Shown in pieces: positions 1-7,283 of a stretch of 19,796 bases of DNA. The DNA comes from Stramenopiles sp. TOSAG23-2 (lineage: Eukaryota; Sar). Position numbers and translations under genes: made by a program. The stretch spans positions 1 through 19,796 of the forward strand of contig LT649574.1 in NCBI GenBank assembly GCA_900128395.1, in the 5' to 3' direction. Under the pieces are notes generated by a model. The model made no database searches and was not told where the DNA came from. It saw nothing but the letters and a program-made list of their open reading frames with translations. Position 1 is the first letter of the stretch. Each line of letters starts with the position of its first letter.

Positions 1-214
1 TATCATAGCAATTCCAACACAAACCCACGTGATCTCCCATTTGGCACGTTTTTGAACGGAGTTGTATACATGCTAACTGAAGGATTATTAGATTTAGTTG
101 TCATAATACCTGTATATTCATACTTATACCAACATGGATATGATACGGAATGGATTGAAACAAAACCGTGCCAAATGGGAGATCACGTGGGTTTGTGTTG
201 GAATTGCTATGATA
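1..214. repeat. Inverted repeat at left edge (arms 1-54 and 161-214)
   Basis: Bases 1-54 are the reverse complement of bases 161-214 with a single mismatch (49 against 166), leaving a 106-base spacer. The right arm lies inside the channel coding sequence and encodes an ordinary stretch of it. The left arm coincides exactly with the edge of the available sequence and replaces what should be the upstream part of the channel. Inference: a fold-back chimera (amplification or assembly) rather than a biological palindrome, though a real inverted duplication cannot be excluded. Confidence 0.9.
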
Positions 215-2649
215 TGGAGTTTGATTTATGTCCTGATATATTGTCCCATCCGTTGCGATCATTACGATATGGAATATTATTAAATTTTATTAAAAATTTA
301 AGATTATTGAAAATATTTTTGATGTTTCATCCAGATCGTTTGATGGGTGTACTAAACGGTTCAACTAGATTTTTAAAAGCAGAACCGTTTGTTGTATATA
401 TTATATCATTTATGGCACAATTTTTATGTATCGTTTTTTTATTTGCAAGTTTGTTTTACCTAGTAGACATACAATGGTATCCATTTTCTCACAAGGGTGA
501 AATTCGCACGACTCCTAATGATAATCCTATAGCATTTGGAGATTGTATTTACTTCATTTTGGTCACATTGGGTACCATTGGGTATGGGGATATATCGCCG
601 ATGTCAACAGGCGGGTATGCAGTAGTTGTTTGTGTCATAATCTTATGCTTATGTTATGTGCCAAATCAAGTTACGAAAACCGTGGATATATATCAAAGAG
701 GTATGGCTGCGCAATTGCATGCATTTAAAACAAAGCAACATTCTTCTCACACGATTATTATAGGCCCTATATCACCGTTACGCATTGAAACATTTGCACG
801 CGAATTTTTCCATGATGATCGATACGATGACTCAAAAAATGTGATTAACAATATAAGTGATTTAATCGTTTTTAGTCCAGACGAAAAAGACGCTAATATG
901 AGTAGAATTTTAATCGATCCATATTATTGGTCTAGATTGCATTATGTCCGTGGTAGTATCAATTCCAGACAAGATTTACGTCGTGCAGGCTTCTTTCATA
1001 AAAATTGCCATTCTTGTTTGATATTTACAAGCAACTCGGCGGAAGACACTGTGACTAAATTTGTTTTATTAAAAGCATTTGCTCGAAAATTTCATACGCC
1101 AAATAAAAAATTACATATTAATGCCCAGTGCGCTTATAGGTCAGAGGCAGAACATTTAGCGCTGTACACTGATTCGCATCGGGATGTATTTGCTTGTATT
1201 ACTGATATTCACAACACAATATTGGCAAATGCAACACGTACGCCTGGCTTGATAACATTTTATGAAAATATTATACATACACACTCTACAACATTGTACA
1301 CTGGGTCGAAAGTTAAAGATTCTTTAAAAGGTAAAATGGCACATTATAATGAATATTTAGAAGGTGCAACAATGGAAATTTATTTCGTTGCATTTCCAGG
1401 ATCAGCTCATGAAATCCCATTTCACAATGTCGTACGATCAGTGTGTATAAATGTTGATCCAAATCATCGGCCGGTCGTTCTATTAGGGGTACATGTGTTA
1501 TCGCTAGATAAAATTATATTAAATCCACCAATTGACTTTGTCATAGATGTTGAAGACATGAATGCAGTTATTATTTCATCTAGCCATGCAGAGGCAGTTG
1601 AGACATTTTCGCATTTTAAATATGAATTTTCCCCTAATGCAATTGAGAGACCAATCTTTTCCACCGATATAAATGAATTAAGCGTACAAATGCCAGGATT
1701 TGACACTGGAATCAACAAAGTTGTCATATTATTTAATGGTCACTACTTTACTAAAGATGGATTGTGTAAACGCATATTAAATTATATATCACATTTGAAA
1801 GCTACGGATAACCATGTAAAAGTAGTGATGATAGGTGAACTTCCGTCACATTTAGAAAAAGTGTTTACGAATAATTGTTCTGAGGTAGAAATTATTATTG
1901 GCGATCCACTTTTAACTCAATGTTTAGAAAGGGGAAAGATTCATGAGGCAAAAGCAATTATGATTTTCAAGCCCGAAGATAAACATGTTGAAATAAATAA
2001 TTTGTCGCGTTTTCATGGATTTATGTTGCAGACATATGAAGCAGTTCGACACCATTTGTCAGTGTATATCCCTACAGCAGATGCAAGGAAAATGCTTGAT
2101 GGTGAAGATAGGGAATATGCCAGAAGTAAACATCATGAAAAGACGCCTTTTATTATTTGTGAAGCAGCAAATGAATCAACAATGATTGGTCTTGAGTACT
2201 TATCAACGGCTACGGAGACGGTTGATCATAGGAAAAAAATGTATAACACTGGTTATGATGCGCACGAAGATGAATCTAAAACAACACATTTCACATTTTT
2301 TGCTGCTGGCCACTGTACCTCAGGTACATTTAATGACACCCTTTTTGCTCAATCATTGCTCGGTATTTCAAAGGATACAACTTATGAATTTGTGTGTGAA
2401 TTAACTGGTTTCAACAAGACTGACAGTAGGAAAAGGTCATCATCGATCGTTTTAATTAACATACCTGATACCGTGTTTGAATCGTGTGAGACGTTTTTAG
2501 ATATACAACTTTATTTGTTAAATTACTATACATGCATTGGCGTAGGGTTATATAGATTTGATGATTATAATGGGACACATTACATGTATACTGCTCCAGA
2601 TATAAATACCGTTTTAAGAAAAAGCGATCGAGTGTTAGTGTTAATGTAG
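55..2649 (+). CDS. Slo-like Ca2+-activated K+ channel alpha subunit, 5' partial
   Basis: Pore-forming subunit of a tetrameric plasma-membrane K+ channel gated by cytosolic RCK domains. Numbering residues from the codon at 52, the sequence shows a probable S3 helix (about 5-25), S4 (67-95), S5 (111-139), the selectivity filter TIGYGD (175-180), S6 (187-205), a first RCK domain starting near HTIIIGP (233) and a second with a Rossmann-type core near KVVILFNGHYF (about 555). The C-terminal end, terminating in DRVLVLM, resembles other Slo proteins and stops at TAG. S0 to S2 are missing. The frame stays open to base 1, but bases 1-54 are an inverted copy of 161-214, so the true sequence probably starts near 55; the first ATG (70) lies inside S3 and is not a real start. 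The RCK layout favours Slo over Kv channels. The ligand (Ca2+, Na+ or pH) cannot be read; I saw no clear calcium bowl. Confidence 0.88.
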   Translation, partial: NGVVYMLTEGLLDLVVIIPVYSYLYQHGYDTEWIETKPCQMGDHVGLCWNCYDMEFDLCPDILSHPLRSLRYGILLNFIKNLRLLKIFLMFHPDRLMGVLNGSTRFLKAEPFVVYIISFMAQFLCIVFLFASLFYLVDIQWYPFSHKGEIRTTPNDNPIAFGDCIYFILVTLGTIGYGDISPMSTGGYAVVVCVIILCLCYVPNQVTKTVDIYQRGMAAQLHAFKTKQHSSHTIIIGPISPLRIETFAREFFHDDRYDDSKNVINNISDLIVFSPDEKDANMSRILIDPYYWSRLHYVRGSINSRQDLRRAGFFHKNCHSCLIFTSNSAEDTVTKFVLLKAFARKFHTPNKKLHINAQCAYRSEAEHLALYTDSHRDVFACITDIHNTILANATRTPGLITFYENIIHTHSTTLYTGSKVKDSLKGKMAHYNEYLEGATMEIYFVAFPGSAHEIPFHNVVRSVCINVDPNHRPVVLLGVHVLSLDKIILNPPIDFVIDVEDMNAVIISSSHAEAVETFSHFKYEFSPNAIERPIFSTDINELSVQMPGFDTGINKVVILFNGHYFTKDGLCKRILNYISHLKATDNHVKVVMIGELPSHLEKVFTNNCSEVEIIIGDPLLTQCLERGKIHEAKAIMIFKPEDKHVEINNLSRFHGFMLQTYEAVRHHLSVYIPTADARKMLDGEDREYARSKHHEKTPFIICEAANESTMIGLEYLSTATETVDHRKKMYNTGYDAHEDESKTTHFTFFAAGHCTSGTFNDTLFAQSLLGISKDTTYEFVCELTGFNKTDSRKRSSSIVLINIPDTVFESCETFLDIQLYLLNYYTCIGVGLYRFDDYNGTHYMYTAPDINTVLRKSDRVLVLM

Positions 2650-2890
2650 TGTTTATAGAGAGCTGGCAAAAGAAAAGAAGGGGGAGAGAGAAAAGAGAGA
2701 GAAAATGTAATTTTTGTACAAATACGAGAAGTTCGTACACACAACACCCTTTTTTTAGAAATATCACACACACATCATCACATATTAATGTGTGTGTAAA
2801 ATAATTTTTAATACTTCGTACACATAAAATTTAATGCATTTAAATACGCGCTCCTATGATACACACTGCAAATTAGGCACAAATATTCTT
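2650..2890. other. Convergent 3' intergenic region with TG/CA hairpin
   Basis: This 241-base gap separates the tails of the convergent channel and esterase genes. A purine-rich stretch follows the channel stop (about 2670-2705). A hairpin can form between ACACACACAT (2766-2775) and ATGTGTGTGT (2788-2797), a 10-bp stem with a 12-base loop. TACTTCGTA follows at 2812-2820. These probably lie in the 3' UTRs; no gene is apparent. Confidence 0.6.
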
Positions 2891-4747
2891 TTAATTCACC
2901 CAACTTTTATTTTTATTAAAACCATATTGATCAAAAAGATTGCATGCATTTAATTTATACCCTCCTTCAATATTTTCAATTGGGGTATGTAACATATTAA
3001 ATTGATATGATAATGAATCGACGTCATTTTTAGTCAAAAAAGTATTCCATCTATGTATATTTCCAGTATAAAAAAATTCTTGAAATCGTCTTCGTAAAAG
3101 AGTTGTAAATGTTAAATCTTTACCACTTGCGTTATAATATGGGTTGATCCAACCAAATAATGCAAACATATCAATCGCATGAAAACTATATAATGAACAA
3201 TAACCTTTCACAATTTGAAATTTAGATAATGCACAAAATGGTTTTGCAGTTTTTTGCGTGACAATATATCCATAAACATTTGATTTTAATGATTGTGACA
3301 ACTTCAATAGAAGCTGGCGTGTAGAACAAATTTCAGTTGCATCGGAAATAATTGTTGCGAATAATTTTTGGGGATACCAAGGTAATTTCTTTAATAATGA
3401 TTGATTAGCGAAGGATGATGAAATAAATAATTGATTATCATCATTATTTTCTTCCATCAACCCATATACATCCAATAGTCTCTTCGTAAATATATTTGGA
3501 AAACCACCTTGATCAATAGCATTTACCATAAATTGTGAAAATTGTTGCTTTGTAAAATTTCTAGTATCATTGCCAGGGCTAAAATCTATTTCTTGTGCAG
3601 TAGCCCCAACAATTAAAGGCACATCGTTTGGTACTTTAAATTTACCAGACCATGTTTCAGAAAAGCTACGTGGTATGGTTTTACCATCAATTAGTAACAA
3701 TGGAGCATAGCGATATGATTTTAAAAATATGTTTGTCCCCCACCCGTTTTTTGGATCCCAATCATAAGGTTGTGCTTGCACCAACATCTCTGGTTTTAAA
3801 TTCATTAAACAATCATATAACGTACCATTATCATACTTGCTAGTTTGCTGGTCCTTATTACTACATTGTGGTAAATTATTAAGAACTTCTAAATGCCAAT
3901 AGGTTTCTGCTTCTTTTAATGTGCTATTTAATCGTGGACTCCCAGACATACTTACAGCTCCAACGAAAAGACCATTTGCAAATGGAGATGCCATCAATGC
4001 TAATACCAACGTTCCACCCGATGATTGCCCGTAAATTGTTACTTTTGTAGGATCTCCGCCAAATGATTTAATGTTCATCTGAACCCAATGAAGGGCTTCG
4101 ATTATGTCCAACAATCCATAATTTCCAGAAATGCCGCGTGGATCATTTGCACTAAGCGTTTTCAGGGACAAAAAGCCTAAGACACCTAAACGATAATTGC
4201 AAGCAACAGAAACTACTTTCATTGAATTAACTATATTGTTTTCTCTGCCAAATGCAGCTTGTGCTCCTACAGCACTACCTTCTACCAGCGAGCCACCGTG
4301 TAAATAAAATGCTACCGGTAAAAGTTGTTGCTGATACGGCTCTTTCAACGACGACGATTTTGTTGAATTGCCATTACGAGGGGCCCAAACATGAAGATGC
4401 AAACAGTTTTCTGAATATTTACCATTGCCTTTATGTTGATAACATGCAGGTCCAGGATCATCCGCTTCAAAAGTGCCATTCCAACATGTTTCATTAATTT
4501 TAAGTTGCGTCGGTGGTTTCCATCTTTTAGCAGTAGTATATGGAATTCCATAAAAAGCTCGAACAACATTTCCATCACTATTATTTTCAAACATGCCTTT
4601 TATCAAACCGCATGGAAATGTGGAAATGCTTAATTCATCTGTGCTATTATATTTATATATTTCTGGAATAGCTTGCGTTGTTATTAATAATATGACTGAT
4701 GATGCATATATTGTAACAAATTGCACTATCTTTATATGTAAATTCAT
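2891..4747 (-). CDS. Secreted type-B carboxylesterase (cholinesterase-like)
   Basis: Alpha/beta-hydrolase of the carboxylesterase type B family, which hydrolyses carboxylic esters. The 618-residue length is normal for the family. A hydrophobic signal peptide covers about residues 1-26, and many N-x-S/T sites suggest a glycosylated secreted protein. Visible family marks are the oxyanion-hole HGG (150-152), the FGGDP..VTIYG block before the nucleophile, the elbow GQSSGG with Ser242, a likely acid Glu386 (GATAQEID) and a likely His523 (YSFHAIDMFALFG). The nucleophile elbow differs from the usual GESAGG at two places (E to Q at 241, A to S at 243) but keeps the Ser and glycines. The ATG at 4747 has an A-rich upstream context and directly starts the signal peptide. 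The gene is convergent with the channel. Substrate is unknown; the whole triad argues for an active enzyme rather than a neuroligin-like adhesion protein. Confidence 0.92.
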   Translation of the reverse strand: MNLHIKIVQFVTIYASSVILLITTQAIPEIYKYNSTDELSISTFPCGLIKGMFENNSDGNVVRAFYGIPYTTAKRWKPPTQLKINETCWNGTFEADDPGPACYQHKGNGKYSENCLHLHVWAPRNGNSTKSSSLKEPYQQQLLPVAFYLHGGSLVEGSAVGAQAAFGRENNIVNSMKVVSVACNYRLGVLGFLSLKTLSANDPRGISGNYGLLDIIEALHWVQMNIKSFGGDPTKVTIYGQSSGGTLVLALMASPFANGLFVGAVSMSGSPRLNSTLKEAETYWHLEVLNNLPQCSNKDQQTSKYDNGTLYDCLMNLKPEMLVQAQPYDWDPKNGWGTNIFLKSYRYAPLLLIDGKTIPRSFSETWSGKFKVPNDVPLIVGATAQEIDFSPGNDTRNFTKQQFSQFMVNAIDQGGFPNIFTKRLLDVYGLMEENNDDNQLFISSSFANQSLLKKLPWYPQKLFATIISDATEICSTRQLLLKLSQSLKSNVYGYIVTQKTAKPFCALSKFQIVKGYCSLYSFHAIDMFALFGWINPYYNASGKDLTFTTLLRRRFQEFFYTGNIHRWNTFLTKNDVDSLSYQFNMLHTPIENIEGGYKLNACNLFDQYGFNKNKSWVN

Positions 4748-5327
4748 TATTATTTTTTCTAAAAAATATATAACATTGTTACTTTTTATTATTTAAAGTA
4801 TTTATCAATAATTAATTGCGCTAGTATCACCAACTAACATGAAAGTATATTTTTTTGATATATATATACACGCTTTGTTGAAATAGAAGAAAGCCTGGAA
4901 AGCTACCTGGTATGTCTATAACAGTTAAACAGACATAATAAGGACACTGGTACTGGAGAAACCTAAAAAGTCTATAGGACCTAGATTAGGAGAAACCCAA
5001 CCAAAAAGTATTACTACTACCTGGGTATTAATAGTAATAGTAATAGGGGGGCATTACCTGGTACTGTACCAGGTATTGTTTTCGGACGGAAGACGGAAGC
5101 CAGAAAGCTAAAGCACAGCCCAGCTTTTTTTATAATACCTGTACCTGGTAGTTATAGTTGAGCTAGCAATAGTATAATAATAATATCAACAACTGTAGTA
5201 ACAACAACTTATAAACTGTTACAAACTAATATGAACTGAGTATACGAGTTACAAGAATACAGAAAGCATCACCTTTCAATAAATGAACAAAAAGGAATAA
5301 TTATATTATAACATGTATTGAAAAAAG
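4748..5327. promoter_or_regulatory. Noncoding region with TACCTGGTA motif cluster
   Basis: This 580-base gap lies upstream of the esterase. The 9-mer TACCTGGTA occurs at 4904-4912, 5055-5063 and 5142-5150, inverted at 5067-5075, with a one-base-longer form at 5018-5027 and a partial TACCTG at 5136-5141. The 5055-5075 pair is a perfect 10-bp-arm palindrome with a one-base centre. TATGTCT (4911-4917) and AGACATA (4930-4936) can pair. A GGAGAAACC unit occurs near 4955 and again, shortened, near 4990. The cluster could be binding sites for the esterase promoter or the remains of a short repeat; which one is not decided by the sequence. Confidence 0.45.
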
Positions 5328-5516
5328 ATGCCAACAGAGGAAAATAAATCAACAACCAGTAATAGTAACAATAATAACAATACTTCTTCTTCTAGCAATA
5401 AATGGTCACATAAAGTGACACCAATAGGAGATGAAAATGGAAAAGCTAAAAAAATAATATATCTCGCTTGTGTTTTTCAATTTTTTTTTATTAATAATTA
5501 TACTCGTAGTTTATAA
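5328..5516 (+). CDS. Doubtful small ORF, Ser/Asn-rich
   Basis: A 62-residue frame with an A-rich start context like that of neighbouring genes (AAAAAAGATG). The first 25 residues are Thr/Ser/Asn-rich, like a disordered N-terminus, and residues 26-42 look coding. The last 20 residues, encoded by plain AT-rich DNA, do not. It could be the first exon of an unrecognised gene, a decayed gene start, or chance. I see no clear GT..AG intron and no recognisable domain. Confidence 0.18.
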   Translation: MPTEENKSTTSNSNNNNNTSSSSNKWSHKVTPIGDENGKAKKIIYLACVFQFFFINNYTRSL

Positions 5517-5811
5517 TTTACGCACTGATTTTTAATTTTATAAATATTTACTCATGATAATTCTTACTCTTCAAAAGTATATCATAATAATACTCGTAAC
5601 AAATAAGAGTCCTGATATACACACATATATGGCACTCCCGTATATTGTGAGAACGGGTCATAAAAAAGAATACTCGTAGTATCAGCCAAGCCATGTATAT
5701 ATATATGTGTGTTTTTCTCTTACTCATATGTTATGTATATATTAATATGTGTCTCAAATCTCTCACTATGTTTCACCACATCTCCACACGCACGCGCACA
5801 TATTTTTTTAA
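5517..5811. other. Noncoding region with TACTCGTA motifs and a dispersed-repeat copy
   Basis: TACTCGTA occurs at 5501-5508 (inside the end of the small ORF), 5591-5598 and 5671-5678, spaced 90 and 80 bases apart. Bases 5546-5577 are, on the minus strand, a copy of the repeat found at 19240-19271. TG-rich (about 5703-5712) and CA/CG-rich (about 5785-5801) stretches lie just beyond the 3' end of the J-protein gene and are probably in its 3' UTR. Confidence 0.5.
5546..5577 (-). repeat. Dispersed repeat, copy 3
   Basis: Read on the minus strand, this 32-base stretch matches 19240-19271 with one difference (GTAAGAATT here, GTAGGAATT there). It shares the TGAAGAGTA...ATCATGAGTAAAT core with both right-end copies. 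Flanks diverge quickly on both sides. Confidence 0.75.
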
Positions 5812-6693
5812 TCAATCCTCATTACCATCTCGATCTGCCTCTTTTAAAAACTCACACAATGCACGATATGCAGTTGAGATACGAATCCATTTTGCATTTC
5901 TTAAACGTATTACAGTTTCATTAACATCTTTAATTTTATATTTATCAGGATGTACTGTTAATGCTAATTTACGAAATGCTTTTTTTACTTGTTTCAAACT
6001 AGCCATGGTTTTTAAGCCTAATTCTTTATAATGATTTTTAATCATTTGTATCATTTTTTTACCACCACCAATACTACTTTGACTTCCAATTCTATCATGA
6101 TATGGTACCTTCGCACGTGGCATTTGACTGTTTGATTGTGGCAATACACCAGTTTTGATCTCTTCATCCATTTTCTTTTTCGCAGCACCAAATAATTTTT
6201 CTTGTTCTGATTCTAAATTACCATATCCTCGATATCCATATTTTTTCAAAAGTGATGGATCCGTTTGTTTATTATTATATTTTGTACGTTTTGATGGTGC
6301 TGGTATATATGGTTTTGGGTTACTTTGTCTATTTTTAATTACATTATTATGAAAACGTCGTTTAAATATTGGACGTTTTGGAATTATATTTACATTTTTT
6401 CTAGAAGTATTAGTTTTAGTATTAGTGCTACATGAAGAGGACGAAGACGATGATAAGTCAATTGTTGTTGGTACTAGACTGCTTTTTTTACGTTTTTTAC
6501 GTTTCACCTTGGATGGTTGTGGACAAATATTATTGTTGTTGTTATTATTATTATCTACAAGGTTTCGTTGAAATAAAAATTCGACTTCATCTTCATCATC
6601 ATCTTCCGTTTCTTCCTCATCACTACTACTTAATAAATATACAACAACACGTTTTTTTTTTTTCGAATTTTTGTTTCCTTCTCTATGCTCCAT
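5812..6693 (-). CDS. J-domain (DnaJ-like) protein, probably nuclear
   Basis: Predicted Hsp70 co-chaperone with its J domain at the C-terminus. The 293 residues hold an N-terminal tract VVVYLL (16-21) followed by SSSDEEETEDDDEDE (22-36), an Asn run (48-55), a basic cluster KVKRKKRKK (62-70), a Ser run (81-87) and a long disordered basic middle. The J domain spans about 220-285, with HYKELGL starting it and the HPDK motif (248-251) that activates Hsp70 intact. The basic clusters suggest nuclear import. Asn and Ser runs come from AAT-type and mixed codon repeats, common in AT-rich protists. The start is the first in-frame ATG. The gene is divergent from the sialidase. The J domain is clear; I do not recognise a specific orthologue. 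Confidence 0.85.
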   Translation of the reverse strand: MEHREGNKNSKKKKRVVVYLLSSSDEEETEDDDEDEVEFLFQRNLVDNNNNNNNNICPQPSKVKRKKRKKSSLVPTTIDLSSSSSSSCSTNTKTNTSRKNVNIIPKRPIFKRRFHNNVIKNRQSNPKPYIPAPSKRTKYNNKQTDPSLLKKYGYRGYGNLESEQEKLFGAAKKKMDEEIKTGVLPQSNSQMPRAKVPYHDRIGSQSSIGGGKKMIQMIKNHYKELGLKTMASLKQVKKAFRKLALTVHPDKYKIKDVNETVIRLRNAKWIRISTAYRALCEFLKEADRDGNED

Positions 6694-7283
6694 TTCATTC
6701 CCATCTATGGTATTGTCAATTGTTTATATGTACATATATATATATATATATCACATCTCTCTAATTTTCGTCTGTAGCTATATCTCTATATATTTTAATT
6801 AGTTTTTACATTACAAAAAAAAAAATTTAATTAATAAAAACAACAACAACAACTGCACAACTGCACAACTGGTTGTTTTTAGAAGAAGAAGCCCAATATG
6901 TCCCCTATAATAATAGCCCAAAGTGGACCGGTGCTTGGGGATGATTTTTTTCTACGATAGGCATAGTATTACATGTTTCCAATAAGTATAAATATTAGTA
7001 TGCTAATAAAGGGTCATTTTACTATCTAATATTTGAGTACAAAGTATTCGTATATTATTAAAGGGAAATGTGCCTATCACATGTGCCAAAAAATCATTTT
7101 TTATTATTCATTAGACTACCGCGATTTTTTTTTTTTTATAATAAAATGAATTAGGTACATTGATTCCATTATCCCTGTTCTGTTTAAAACGGAAAGGCTA
7201 AAACAATTAGGTTCCTTTTGGAAAAACTTCACAGAAATTTTCTCTTCGCTGTCAGGATAACAGTTGTGATTTTTCTTTGTACT
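6694..7283. other. Divergent intergenic region, J protein to sialidase
   Basis: Presumed to hold the promoters of both flanking genes. Contents include an AT dinucleotide run (about 6733-6751), a poly-A run (about 6815-6824), a short tandem ACTGCACA x2 (about 6853-6868) followed by GTTGTTTTT, which can pair with the upstream AAAAACAAC, and a poly-T run near 7126-7137. An in-frame stop at 7185-7187 bounds the sialidase frame, and no in-frame ATG lies between it and 7284. No gene or RNA is recognised. Confidence 0.5.

Noticed and set aside
1-54. Reading the frame open to base 1 as genuine channel N-terminal sequence
   Set aside because: These bases are an inverted copy of 161-214, and the resulting peptide (SNSNTNPRDLPFG) is not hydrophobic as S2 to S3 should be.
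2456-2773. Minus-strand frames of 63 and 105 codons over the channel end
   Set aside because: They overlap the clear RCK2 coding sequence and noncoding DNA, and their peptides look like read-through of low-complexity sequence.
5693-6031. Plus-strand 112-codon frame over the J-domain region
   Set aside because: It is antisense to the conserved J domain with its HPDK motif; the minus-strand gene explains the region.
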